Positions 49,292-58,065 of a stretch of DNA of 64,000 nucleotides are shown here, piece by piece. Origin of the DNA: Paludibacteraceae bacterium (GTDB lineage Bacteria; Bacteroidota; Bacteroidia; Bacteroidales; Paludibacteraceae); the NCBI GenBank assembly GCA_017467185.1, contig JAFTSS010000080.1, forward strand, positions 62,001-126,000. The letters run 5' to 3'. Both the position numbers and the translations under genes were made by a program. The notes beneath the pieces are model-generated. The model had not been told where the DNA came from. It saw only the letters and a list, made by a program, of their open reading frames with translations, and searched no databases. The first letter of the stretch is position 1. The number at the start of each line of letters is the position of its first letter.

Positions 49292-50284
49292 ATGACGATA
49301 AAAGAACAAGTAAATGAGCTTTTTGAACAACAACTCTCGGTGTGGGAGATGGCTCGTAATAATTTTGAAGGATTGAAAACTGTGCAAATTCGTGAATTCG
49401 ATTTCGATGGATTTGGAGTTAAAGTTCAGTTTAATCCTGCACGTATGGTGTCGTCGGGAGCAAAAGTCGATGCTAAGACTATCGCTCAACGCAAATGTTT
49501 CCTTTGTGCAGCCAATCGTCCAGAGGTGCAACGTGGTATTGAGTGGCGCGATTATGATATTCTTATCAATCCATTCCCGATTTTTACACGTCATTTAACA
49601 ATTCCTCGTCGTGAGCACGTTGATCAACAACTTGTGCCTTATATTAGCGACATGTTTGACTTAGCTCGTGAATTGCCTGATTTTGTGGTTTTTTATAATG
49701 GTCCAAAATGCGGAGCTTCGGCTCCTGACCACATGCACTTCCAAGCAGGTAATGCCGATTTCTTGCCTTTAGTTTCTGATTATTTCAACTTGAAGGCTAA
49801 GGGTAAATGTACAAAGCAAAATGCACAACCAATGGTCTTGAGCCTTGGCGAAAAATTCACAACTGAAGGGGTTGATGTATATACGATTGATAACTATTTG
49901 CGAGTGGTGTATTGCATAGAATCGTCTGATGCTGAAGCTTTGCGTCAGGCTTTCATGAAATTATATAATTCGTGGGCAGTAGGGACGCAGCGTGCTGCGT
50001 CCTCTAAAGAACAAGACGCAGAACATTCAAACGAAGAAGGTGTTGAGCCAATGATGAATGTTGTTTGCCTTTATCGTGATGGTAAATGGTATTTGTTTGT
50101 GATTCCTCGTGGTGCATTCCGTCCATGGCAATATACAGCCGAAGGAGATAAACAATTGCTCGTTTCGCCTGCTACAGTAGAAGTTAGTGGCTTATTTATA
50201 ACACCTGTGAAAGAGCATTTTGAGCGTATCACAAAAGACGATGTGGTTGATATTCTTACGCAATGCACGATAAATAAGGAATAA
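49292..50284 (+). CDS. DUF4922 protein (HIT-like nucleotidyltransferase fold) containing a palindrome insertion
   Basis: A 330-residue cytoplasmic protein related to galactose-1-phosphate uridylyltransferase/GDP-galactose phosphorylase folds. Evidence: ARMVSSGAKVDAKTIAQRKC, FLCAANRPEVQ, NPFPIFTRHLTIPRREH and the catalytic-type APDHMHFQAGN. The substrate in Bacteroidales is unknown. It forms a conserved row with SpoIID and AmpG-like genes. Odd: AVGTQRAASSKEQ near residue 232 is encoded by GTAG plus the perfect palindrome GGACGCAGCGTGCTGCGTCC (49983-50002), in frame, followed by an acidic linker. The C-terminus INKE and stop come from the GGAATAR tract. Confidence 0.85.
   Translation: MTIKEQVNELFEQQLSVWEMARNNFEGLKTVQIREFDFDGFGVKVQFNPARMVSSGAKVDAKTIAQRKCFLCAANRPEVQRGIEWRDYDILINPFPIFTRHLTIPRREHVDQQLVPYISDMFDLARELPDFVVFYNGPKCGASAPDHMHFQAGNADFLPLVSDYFNLKAKGKCTKQNAQPMVLSLGEKFTTEGVDVYTIDNYLRVVYCIESSDAEALRQAFMKLYNSWAVGTQRAASSKEQDAEHSNEEGVEPMMNVVCLYRDGKWYLFVIPRGAFRPWQYTAEGDKQLLVSPATVEVSGLFITPVKEHFERITKDDVVDILTQCTINKE
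49983..50002. repeat. Palindromic repeat inside the DUF4922 gene
   Basis: Identical to the copy at 2639-2658, including the preceding GTAG. It encodes G-T-Q-R-A-A-S within a surface-loop-like region. Confidence 0.9.
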
Positions 50285-50310
50285 GGAATAAGGAATAGGG
50301 AACAGGGAAT
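50275..50310. repeat. GGAATAR tract after the DUF4922 gene
   Basis: Five 7-base units, GGAATAA/GGAATAG/GGAACAG, starting inside the last codons. Confidence 0.88.
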
Positions 50311-50333
50311 TAATCTTTTAATTGTTTTTGAAA

Positions 50334-51794
50334 ATGGGTATAGAGCAGAGAAAAAAGGAATGGACTGAGTCGGTTGATGTTGAGCGATTGTGGGTGCCTA
50401 AAGAGTTTGGAACAGAGATAGATTCGTCTAAAATGAAAAAAGCAGATATGGAACAACTGCCAAAATTAGGTAAAGAACCGATAATTACGGTTGGTATAAT
50501 GCATGCCGAGCGAATAGAATTCTTTTTCGATTCGCCGTTTCGTTGTGCTGAAATGCCTAATATAACTTTTGATGGCGAATACGAAGTATTTCTTTCGGAC
50601 GATGGTCGTGTGAGTTTTTTTGAGCAACAATTTGATGCGTTGCATTTTACACCTATCGAAGAACAAGACTATACATCTGAAGATGGTTATTTTGAACTCG
50701 AAGATGTAGTGATTGGTATAAATTTTCATTGGGAACGCAAAGAAAACCAACGCTTCAAAGGTGGCTTGACCTTTATGATTGAGCATGGCAAAGTGGTGGC
50801 TATTAACGAAATACCAACAGAAGCATATATATTTTCTGTAATTTCGAGTGAGATGAGTGCCACTGCTAGTCTTGAATTATTGAAGGCTCATGCTGTTATT
50901 TCCCGTTCTTGGCTCTTGAAACCAATTATTCATAATGAACATAATGCCAATGCTGTACTTGAGCATCGCACTGAAGATGAGTTGATTAAGTGGTATGAGC
51001 GTGATTCGCATGAGTTGTATAATGTTTGTGCTGATGACCATTGTCAACGCTATCAAGGGATTACTCGTGCTAGAACCGAGAATGTGCGACTTGCTATTGA
51101 GGCAACTCGTGGTCTTGTGTTGATGTCGCATGGCGAAATTTGTGATGCCCGTTTCTCAAAATCGTGTGGCGGTGTGAGTGAAGTGTTTGAGAGTTGTTGG
51201 GCTGATAAGCATTATTCTTATCTTGAGCGAGTAGTGGATAGTCAACAGACAATAGACAACAGACAACAGTCAATGGACTTGACTATAGAGGCAAATGCCG
51301 AAGATTGGATTCGTGGCGAGTATGATTCGTTCTGTAATACTCACGATAAAGAAATTCTTTCTCAGGTACTTAATAATTATGACCAAGAGACAACTGATTT
51401 TTATCGTTGGACGGTGGAATATACTACGGAACAATTGTCGGAGTTAGTAGCACGTCGTTCGGGTATAGATTTTGGAACTATTACAGCGTTAGAACCAGTG
51501 GAGCGTGGCACATCAGGTCGCTTGACTCGACTTCGCATTGTAGGCACAAAACGTACTATGATTGTTGGTAAAGAATTGGAGATACGTCGTTGGCTTTCTG
51601 AATCACATCTCTATAGTTCTGCTTTCGTGGTTGATAAAACCGATACGGGATTCCGTCTCATTGGCGCAGGTTGGGGACATGGCGTAGGTCTTTGTCAAAT
51701 AGGAGCAGCTGTGATGGGTGCAAAAGGTTATAAATATGATGAAATCCTTTACCATTATTTCGTTGATTCGCAACTTAGTGTGTTGTATGAATAA
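50334..51794 (+). CDS. SpoIID/LytB domain protein
   Basis: A 486-residue protein. The SpoIID core includes INEIPTEAYIFSVISSEMSA, LELLKAHAVISRSWLL, DARFSKSCGGVSEVFESCWA and GAGWGHGVGLCQIGA, the last close to the amidase-enhancer signature. SpoIID enzymes are lytic transglycosylases acting on denuded glycan; no signal peptide is visible here, so location and substrate are unclear. A heptamer insertion (AGTCAAC/AGACAAT/AGACAAC, 51239-51275) encodes SQQTIDNRQQS after ERVVD. The start ATG 50334 is preferred over an upstream in-frame ATG. Neighbours DUF4922 and an AmpG-like transporter point to cell-wall sugar recycling (inference). Confidence 0.85.
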   Translation: MGIEQRKKEWTESVDVERLWVPKEFGTEIDSSKMKKADMEQLPKLGKEPIITVGIMHAERIEFFFDSPFRCAEMPNITFDGEYEVFLSDDGRVSFFEQQFDALHFTPIEEQDYTSEDGYFELEDVVIGINFHWERKENQRFKGGLTFMIEHGKVVAINEIPTEAYIFSVISSEMSATASLELLKAHAVISRSWLLKPIIHNEHNANAVLEHRTEDELIKWYERDSHELYNVCADDHCQRYQGITRARTENVRLAIEATRGLVLMSHGEICDARFSKSCGGVSEVFESCWADKHYSYLERVVDSQQTIDNRQQSMDLTIEANAEDWIRGEYDSFCNTHDKEILSQVLNNYDQETTDFYRWTVEYTTEQLSELVARRSGIDFGTITALEPVERGTSGRLTRLRIVGTKRTMIVGKELEIRRWLSESHLYSSAFVVDKTDTGFRLIGAGWGHGVGLCQIGAAVMGAKGYKYDEILYHYFVDSQLSVLYE

Positions 51795-51875
51795 ACACGA
51801 GATGTGAGACATGAGATGTGAGACATTGTGGATTATGTAAAAATCTGAATATTTAATATAAAAATTTTTATAAAC

Positions 51876-53192
51876 ATGGAAAAAAGAATTTCTCCTTGGG
51901 CGTGGGTGTCAACGCTCTATTTTTTGGAAGGTATTCCTTATGTTATAGTAAACAATATTTCTGTGGTAATGTTTACGAAAATGGGTGTGCCTAATGGTGA
52001 GATGGCATTATTTACGTCATTGCTCTATTTACCATGGATGATTAAACCATTTTGGAGTCCGTTTGTTGATATTTTCAAGACAAAACGCTGGTGGACAGTT
52101 ACAATGCAAATTTTGATGTCGGCATTATTTGTTTTGCTTGTAGCTACAATTCCGTTTCCATCGGCAGAAGTTATAGCTTCGGGACAAACACCGATTAGTT
52201 TATTTTATGTAACGTTGTTAATCTTTATTGTAACAGCTTTTGTGTCGGCTACCCATGATATTGCAGCTGATGGATTTTATATGATTGCTTTAAATTCGGG
52301 CGATCAGGCTGCCTTTGTTGGAATTCGTAGTACTTTCTATCGTTTGGCAACTATTTTTGGTAATGGTGTTGTGGTGTATGTTGCTGGTATGATTGAAGAA
52401 AAAACTGGTAATATTCCAATGTCTTGGCAAATAACAATGATAATGTGTGCTGTTATTTTGTGTGTGTTAACAATATATCATACTTTTATTCTTCCTCGAC
52501 CAAAGTCTGACGCTTCAGTTCTTAAAGGAGAAAAGCCAACTGCAAAAGCTATAGTTACAGAATTTGCCAATTCATTTGTAACTTATTTCAAGAAATCTGG
52601 GGTTTGGTTGGCAATAGTATTTATGTTGCTTTATCGCTTGCCTGAGGGCTTTTTGCTTAAATTATGTATGCCTTTTTTGCTTGCTTCTCCTGAGGTTGGA
52701 GGTCTTGGTATGACAACAGCAAGCACAGGCGTTGCTTATGGTACTATAGGTGTTATTTTTCTTACTATTGGTGGTATTTTGGGTGGTATTTATGCTTCGA
52801 GAGTGGGTCTAAAAAAGGCTTTGTGGCTTATGGCTTTGGGTATGACTTTACCTTGCTTGGCTTTTGTTTATTTAGCAATTTATCAGCCAACAAATATTTG
52901 GGTTATTTCTGCGGCGATATCAATTGAGCAATTTGGTTATGGTTTTGGTTTTACTGCCTACATGTTATATATGATGTATTTCTCTGAAGGAGAATTTAAA
53001 ACATCACATTATTCAATTTGTACAGCTTTCATGGCAATGAGTATGTTGATACCTGGTATGTTTGCAGGTTATATTCAAGAGGCTTTGGGTTATGTTGATT
53101 TCTTCTGGATGGTAATGGCTTGTTGTCTTGCAACATTCTTTGTAGCTTTCTTGGCATATCGTAAGCTTGACCCTAATTATGGTAAAAAATAA
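51876..53192 (+). CDS. MFS transporter, AmpG-like
   Basis: A 438-residue inner-membrane permease with about 12 membrane segments. It opens SPWAWVSTLYFLEGIPYVIV, then LYLPWMIKPFWSPFVDIFKT and TAFVSATHDIAADGFYMIAL, which match AmpG-type muropeptide permeases (the LPW-KPLWGP and ATQDIA-D patterns). Import of anhydromuropeptides or related sugars is the expected function. Placement after SpoIID and DUF4922 supports a peptidoglycan-recycling operon. Between SpoIID and this gene is a short GAGACAT heptamer tract. Confidence 0.88.
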   Translation: MEKRISPWAWVSTLYFLEGIPYVIVNNISVVMFTKMGVPNGEMALFTSLLYLPWMIKPFWSPFVDIFKTKRWWTVTMQILMSALFVLLVATIPFPSAEVIASGQTPISLFYVTLLIFIVTAFVSATHDIAADGFYMIALNSGDQAAFVGIRSTFYRLATIFGNGVVVYVAGMIEEKTGNIPMSWQITMIMCAVILCVLTIYHTFILPRPKSDASVLKGEKPTAKAIVTEFANSFVTYFKKSGVWLAIVFMLLYRLPEGFLLKLCMPFLLASPEVGGLGMTTASTGVAYGTIGVIFLTIGGILGGIYASRVGLKKALWLMALGMTLPCLAFVYLAIYQPTNIWVISAAISIEQFGYGFGFTAYMLYMMYFSEGEFKTSHYSICTAFMAMSMLIPGMFAGYIQEALGYVDFFWMVMACCLATFFVAFLAYRKLDPNYGKK

Positions 53193-53202
53193 GTGATATT
53201 TT

Positions 53203-53262
53203 TATAGAAATTATAGCAGCTATAGTAACTATAGAAATTATAGCAGCTATAGAAACTATAGG
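53203..53262. repeat. CTATAG-type tract after the transporter gene
   Basis: Six units at 9-base steps, with TTATAG and CTATAG alternating (AGCAGCTATAGTAACTATAG type). Confidence 0.88.
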
Positions 53263-53267
53263 AGAAT

Positions 53268-53306
53268 AAAAAAACTGCTTGCATTTTTGATTGCAAGCAG
53301 TTTTTT
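53268..53306. terminator. Bidirectional terminator between convergent genes
   Basis: AAAAAACTGCTTGCA / TGCAAGCAGTTTTTT, a 15-base perfect stem with an 8-base loop between the AmpG-like and response-regulator genes. Confidence 0.93.
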
Positions 53307-53315
53307 ATTATTTGA

Positions 53316-54467
53316 TTATACGTATTCTTTTATGTCATCTGGAGTAATTGTGTCTCCACAGAGGATGATTAAGCGTTCGACTATGTTGCGAAGTTCGCGA
53401 ATATTGCCACGCCAAGGTCGTTGTTGTAATGCTATGATAGCCTCGTTTGAAAAAGTTTTTATTGGTCGTCCTTGTGCATTGCAAATGATTTCGGTAAAAT
53501 GTTTGATTAATAAAGGAATATCTTCAAGTCGTTTAGATAGAGGTTCAACATGAATTGGTACAACATTTAGTCGGTGGAATAGGTCTTCACGGAAGTTACC
53601 TTTTTCTATTTCTTCTTCAAGATTTTTGTTGGTTGCGGCAATGACGCGTACATTGATTTTTATTAGTTTATCGCTGCCGACTGGAGAAATTACATTTTCT
53701 TGCAAGCAACGGAGCACTTTAGCTTGTGCAGAAAGACTCATATCTCCAATTTCATCAAGGAAAATTGTGCCTCCATCGGCTTGTTCGAATTTACCGATAC
53801 GTTGTTTGATAGCAGATGTAAATGCCCCTTTTTCGTGACCGAAGAGTTCACTTTCTATAAGTTCAGACGGAATTGCAGCGCAATTGACTTCAATAAAAGG
53901 TTTGTCGGCACGAGGCGAATTTTGGTATATTTGTCGGGCAACTACCTCTTTGCCCGTTCCGTTATCGCCAGTGATAAGTACTCGGGTATCAGTTTGTGAA
54001 ATTAGTTCTATAAGGTGACGAAGTTTTTGTACGCATGCCGATTCGCCAATCATCTCATAGTTGCGTTGAATTTTCTTTTTAAGGTTTTTAGTTTCTTTTA
54101 CTAATTTGTTTTTGTCAAGAGCATTGCGTGTAGATACGAGAAGTCGGTTAAGGTCAAGAGGCTTCTCTAGAAAGTCGAAAGCTCCTTTTTTTATACATTC
54201 AACAGCAGTCTCAATATTTCCATGAGCTGACATAATCGTTATAGGAGCGTCGAAACCATCTTCTTTGAGTTTTTCGAGAAGCACAATACCACTGATCTTT
54301 GGCATTACGACATCAGTGATAATTAAATCGTAATGTTTAGTTTTAGCTTTTTCGAATGCTTGAGTCGCATCTTCGGCTGTATCTACTATATATTTTTCGT
54401 GCTCGAGTATGTCTTTGATGGTGTTACGTATAAAACGTTCATCATCTACTACTAAAATACGTGCCAT
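53316..54467 (-). CDS. Sigma-54-dependent response regulator lacking the DNA-binding domain
   Basis: A 383-residue NtrC-type activator. Receiver domain 1-120: acidic pocket DDE, phospho-acceptor D52 in LIITDVVMPKISG, K102. AAA+ domain 140-370: Walker A GDNGTGKE (167-174), FGHEKGAFTSAIKQRIGKFE, GTIFLDEIGDMS, and RPWRGNIRELRNIVERL. The sigma-54 contact loop reads GAFTSA instead of GAFTGA. The protein ends ITPDDIKEYV, directly after the AAA+ lid, where NtrC proteins have a Fis-type helix-turn-helix. A terminator follows at once, so this is not a recent truncation visible in sequence. It resembles chlamydial CtcC in lacking the domain. No sensor kinase is adjacent. Confidence 0.93.
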   Translation of the reverse strand: MARILVVDDERFIRNTIKDILEHEKYIVDTAEDATQAFEKAKTKHYDLIITDVVMPKISGIVLLEKLKEDGFDAPITIMSAHGNIETAVECIKKGAFDFLEKPLDLNRLLVSTRNALDKNKLVKETKNLKKKIQRNYEMIGESACVQKLRHLIELISQTDTRVLITGDNGTGKEVVARQIYQNSPRADKPFIEVNCAAIPSELIESELFGHEKGAFTSAIKQRIGKFEQADGGTIFLDEIGDMSLSAQAKVLRCLQENVISPVGSDKLIKINVRVIAATNKNLEEEIEKGNFREDLFHRLNVVPIHVEPLSKRLEDIPLLIKHFTEIICNAQGRPIKTFSNEAIIALQQRPWRGNIRELRNIVERLIILCGDTITPDDIKEYV

Positions 54468-54494
54468 ATAATTAGTTATTAGTGATATAGTTTG

Positions 54495-56354
54495 CTATTT
54501 TTTATTTCCTGTTTTTATTAGTTCTTGGGGTTTTTGTTCGAGTATAGGTAATTCGTTGATATCCCAAATTTCTTCAACATCCCAAAAAGCGCGAAGTTCT
54601 ATATCGTATGGGAAATAATAAACTTTTTCGGGTTGTATTTTTTCATTGTATTTACCTGTATCCCATATACCGTTTCCGTTTTCGTCAATAAATAAACGTG
54701 CGTAATAGGTATCAGGTTTTATGTATTCAAATTTTGTTTTTGCTTCTATTGCAGGTTGTTGTCGGATTACTTTATCGTCTTTATTGAGAATTTGAATAAC
54801 TTCTTTACCTGTGAAATTTGTAAGTTCGAATATTAAGACGCTATATTCTTCAAGGGATTTTGTTTTTATTTTGAAGGCATCTTTTTTAGTAACATTTCCA
54901 ACGAAAGAGGTAAATAATGCAGAGTCAATTATCAATTGATATTCTGTTGCTGGTTTCCACTCATGTCTTATTTTGTAGAATAGCCCCATGCTGTCTTCTT
55001 TTATGATTTCTGTGTCGAGGTCAACCCAATTGGTATCAACTTTTTCTTGTAGTAGATATTTTGTTGTATCGTTAGGAGTTAGACTTGTAGGCAATTCGAA
55101 TGTAATATTTATTGGGGCATAGACATCAAAAGAGGTAGAGGTATTTGTTTTAATAGGATGATATTGAGTAGCATTTTCTTTTTCCGTATCTTTTTTCTTT
55201 TTTGATTTATTGGCTTTAGGTGCACGGTAGATGAAACTGATAGTATCTGTTTGCCAATAGATTGAATCGTCTTGTTTTTGATATGTTGTTTCTATTTGTA
55301 AGGTGTCTTGTCGCCAAGCTAAAGTGTCGGTTAGCCAGTAAGTTAGAGTATCTCGGTTTGTGGAAGTTTGTAAAAGATATGTAAATATACTATCAGCAAT
55401 GTTTAATGGTTTGAGTATAGGTAGGGTATCGCATGAAGTTCCAAATTCGAGAGTTAATTTATAAGGCTCCTTTCGTTCCGATTTAGATAAATATTGTCGT
55501 GTATTTTTTTCGGTAAATGCAAAAAGTACAATGTCGTTAGGAGTGTAAATGTGGTTGTAGTTTGTTGTTATTGAGTCGATTATCAGTTGTGTTGAATCTA
55601 CGATATTATTTACTGAGTCGATGATGGCGTAATGAGAAATTGTATCATAAACGATTTCTGTTGTGCAGATTGGTGTATAGATACTATCATCAAAAGCAAT
55701 TTGTTCGGTAGGAATATCAAAATAGTAGTTATTACCAATATCAGAAAGGGCAAAAATATGATATACACCTTCTTTTATGTTGCTGATGGTAAAATTTCCC
55801 TTATCATCGGTTTTTGTGATGCGGTCGAAAGGTATGGATGTGAAGGCTGTATCGTTGAGATTACTATGAATACCGACGATAAGATTAGGTATTGGGTTTA
55901 ATGTTTCTGCATCAACAATCGTGCCAGATAGCTTTAATGTATCAATAAAATCGCCTGTAGCAAAGCTAAAAGTGAATCCGTCAAGTTCGTTACGTTCGTT
56001 GTTATCGACTATTGCAGTAGTGAAATCAATTGTATATGTAGTATTTGGTTTTAATGTATCTTGTAGTTCTACATTTACCTTGTGTCCAGCAGCTTTAATG
56101 ATAGCCATGCTGGTTTGAGGTGGCGATATGATGACCTTTTCGAATGTGCTTTGTACGAGAACTATTTCGTCAAACGTTAGTTGTATTTTGTTTGATGATA
56201 CATTTGTAGCTCCATTTTCGGGAGTACATTTTAATAATTGAGGAGGCGTGATGTCTTTAGGCCCTCCTTGAGGTCCACTTCCTCGATTGGCACAGCCAAG
56301 AATGGTAAGAATGCAAAAAGCAACTAGTGATAATATTTTAAAAGTTTGCTTCAT
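54495..56354 (-). CDS. Lipoprotein with N-terminal Big_5 Ig-like domain
   Basis: A 619-residue predicted outer lipoprotein; signal MKQTFKILSLVAFCILTILG and Cys21. Gly-rich GSGPQGGPKDITPPQLL leads into a Big_5 domain (CTPENGATNVSSNKIQLTFD, ... NTTYTIDFTTAIVDN). A carboxypeptidase-like beta sandwich follows (LSGTIVDAETLNPIPNLIVG), then Thr/Asp-rich sequence and a C-terminal YARLFIDENGNGIWDTGKYN segment. This family is widespread and conserved in Bacteroidetes; its role is unknown. It lies between the sigma-54 regulator and dprA without terminators, so co-transcription is possible. Confidence 0.87.
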   Translation of the reverse strand: MKQTFKILSLVAFCILTILGCANRGSGPQGGPKDITPPQLLKCTPENGATNVSSNKIQLTFDEIVLVQSTFEKVIISPPQTSMAIIKAAGHKVNVELQDTLKPNTTYTIDFTTAIVDNNERNELDGFTFSFATGDFIDTLKLSGTIVDAETLNPIPNLIVGIHSNLNDTAFTSIPFDRITKTDDKGNFTISNIKEGVYHIFALSDIGNNYYFDIPTEQIAFDDSIYTPICTTEIVYDTISHYAIIDSVNNIVDSTQLIIDSITTNYNHIYTPNDIVLFAFTEKNTRQYLSKSERKEPYKLTLEFGTSCDTLPILKPLNIADSIFTYLLQTSTNRDTLTYWLTDTLAWRQDTLQIETTYQKQDDSIYWQTDTISFIYRAPKANKSKKKKDTEKENATQYHPIKTNTSTSFDVYAPINITFELPTSLTPNDTTKYLLQEKVDTNWVDLDTEIIKEDSMGLFYKIRHEWKPATEYQLIIDSALFTSFVGNVTKKDAFKIKTKSLEEYSVLIFELTNFTGKEVIQILNKDDKVIRQQPAIEAKTKFEYIKPDTYYARLFIDENGNGIWDTGKYNEKIQPEKVYYFPYDIELRAFWDVEEIWDINELPILEQKPQELIKTGNKK

Positions 56355-56407
56355 AAACTATAAAACAAATATTTAGTGTTCAAGTGTAATTAATTAAGAA
56401 TTAAGAA

Positions 56408-57526
56408 TTATGAATTATGAATTGTATAAACGTCGCCAGGAAGTTGGTCGATTAGTTCGTCAAACACCATTTCGGTTAGTAAAGCTGATGTTCTTTGTAT
56501 TGATAAGTCAAGATTAGTGCTTATTATGTTTATGTGTTGAGGTTCGATTTTTAATAAATCAATTACCGATTGCTGTTCTGGAGTAAGGTCCTTGAACAAT
56601 GTTTGTTGTACTGCATTTTTTTCGGGAGCACTCCATCCCATCAGATTGATTAAATCTTCAGCCGAAGTAATGATTTCTGCTTTATGTTGGCGGATTAGTT
56701 TGTTGCATCCCTCCGATGTTTTATCGCCCACGCGACCCGGAAAAGCCATTACGTCGCGATTATAATCATTTGCAATATTGGCTGTTATGAGTGACCCTCC
56801 TTTGATTGCTGATTCAACAACTACTGTTACATCGCACATACCTGCTACAATGCGATTTCGCTGTACAAAGTTTTGAGGGTCGGGGGTTGTTTTCGAGAGA
56901 TATTCTGTTACTATTGCACCTCCCTTTTGTATCATTTGTGAGGCATATTGGCGGTGAACATGAGGATAAATACGGTCGAGACCGTGCGCCACTACTCCTA
57001 TTGTTGGCAATCCATATTCAAGTGCTGCTTTGTGGGCTGCAATGTCAATTCCGTATGCCAATCCGCTGATAATTACAGCGTCAGGGTTGGATGAGGCAAG
57101 TGTTTTTACTAATTCTGACGTTAAGTCGCGACCATATTTTGTTGCATTGCGAGTACCTACTATGGCTACAAATTTTTGAGCATTCAAATCGCAATTGCCA
57201 TATTTATAAAGTATTTGTGGTGCATCTGCACATTGGGCTAAGCGAGTAGGGTAGTCTGCTGAATCAAATCTAATTGCCTTGATATTGTTTTTTGTTATAA
57301 ATGTTAACTCGTCTTCTGCACGCTTCAATGCCTGTTCTTGATAAACTTTATCTGAGATATAAGCCCCTACACCGCCTATTGTTCGTAACACATCTGGCGA
57401 TTCTTTGAATACCGCTTCGGCAGACCCCAGATGCTCTATGAGGGTGCGTGCCGTGCGTGGTCCAACCATAAATAGTTGGGTTAGAGCGATATCATATAAT
57501 AGCGATGAATTCATAATATTAGACAT
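56408..57526 (-). CDS. dprA: DNA-processing protein DprA
   Basis: Loads RecA on incoming single-stranded DNA in natural transformation. Its 372 residues comprise an N-terminal helix-hairpin-helix (LFMVGPRTARTLIEHLGSAE), the Rossmann-like core VAIVGTRNATKYGRDLTSEL, VISGLAYGIDIAAHKAAL, GVVAHGLDRIYPHVHR, and a C-terminal winged-helix-like DML1 region. An alternative start five codons in (MNSSLLYD) is equally likely. Upstream, GAGACAC heptamers (57534-57600) separate it from the vanZ-like gene. Downstream the sequence has TTAAGAA/TTATGAA heptamers (56390-56420). Confidence 0.95.
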   Translation of the reverse strand: MSNIMNSSLLYDIALTQLFMVGPRTARTLIEHLGSAEAVFKESPDVLRTIGGVGAYISDKVYQEQALKRAEDELTFITKNNIKAIRFDSADYPTRLAQCADAPQILYKYGNCDLNAQKFVAIVGTRNATKYGRDLTSELVKTLASSNPDAVIISGLAYGIDIAAHKAALEYGLPTIGVVAHGLDRIYPHVHRQYASQMIQKGGAIVTEYLSKTTPDPQNFVQRNRIVAGMCDVTVVVESAIKGGSLITANIANDYNRDVMAFPGRVGDKTSEGCNKLIRQHKAEIITSAEDLINLMGWSAPEKNAVQQTLFKDLTPEQQSVIDLLKIEPQHINIISTNLDLSIQRTSALLTEMVFDELIDQLPGDVYTIHNS

Positions 57527-57533
57527 AAGATAT

Positions 57534-57600
57534 TAGACACGAGACACGAGACACGAGACACGAGACGCGAGACACGAGACACGAGACATTAGACACGAGG
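57534..57600. repeat. GAGACAC heptamer tract
   Basis: Nine units, mostly GAGACAC with GAGACGC and TAGACAC variants, filling the gap between dprA and the vanZ-like gene. Confidence 0.93.
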
Positions 57601-57602
57601 TA

Positions 57603-57962
57603 TTAAGTGCGTTGTTTTTTTGTGAAAATAGCAAAAATTATGATTGCCAAAACAACTCCTAATGTATTAGCAATAAAATCATACACTGAACCAGATCGCC
57701 AAGGCAAAAAATGTTGGATAACTTCCATTAGTGTACCAAATCCAACAGAAAACAAAAAAGCAAAATGCAATTGTCGTCTTGTTATTCGTTTTTGTAAATA
57801 CGATGTTTGATTGAGCATAAGTATTATGGTGATGGCAAAATACATAATCGTATGCACAATTTTGTCAGCACTTGGCACATCTGTTTTAGGCAATACCCCT
57901 GTGTTGATGACCGAAAGTATCAACACAAGGGTACATACCAATATTGTTGGAAGGTATTTCAT
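57603..57962 (-). CDS. VanZ family membrane protein
   Basis: A 119-residue inner-membrane protein with four membrane helices: MKYLPTILVCTLVLILSVIN, ADKIVHTIMYFAITIILML, HFAFLFSVGFGTLMEVIQHF and VYDFIANTLGVVLAIIIF. DKxxH and E-x-x-Q are VanZ signature residues. VanZ-like proteins are linked to teicoplanin resistance in enterococci, but the cellular role of this short type is not established. The start at 57962 is preferred over an ATG six codons upstream. Confidence 0.85.
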   Translation of the reverse strand: MKYLPTILVCTLVLILSVINTGVLPKTDVPSADKIVHTIMYFAITIILMLNQTSYLQKRITRRQLHFAFLFSVGFGTLMEVIQHFLPWRSGSVYDFIANTLGVVLAIIIFAIFTKKQRT

Positions 57963-58065
57963 TGTATAGTAACCAGTCATAAGTAGAAAGACAAAAGAAC
58001 TTTATTCGTTCAACAAAATGGTATAAACAAGTCTTATTACTTACGACTAACGACTTTGTACTAAT

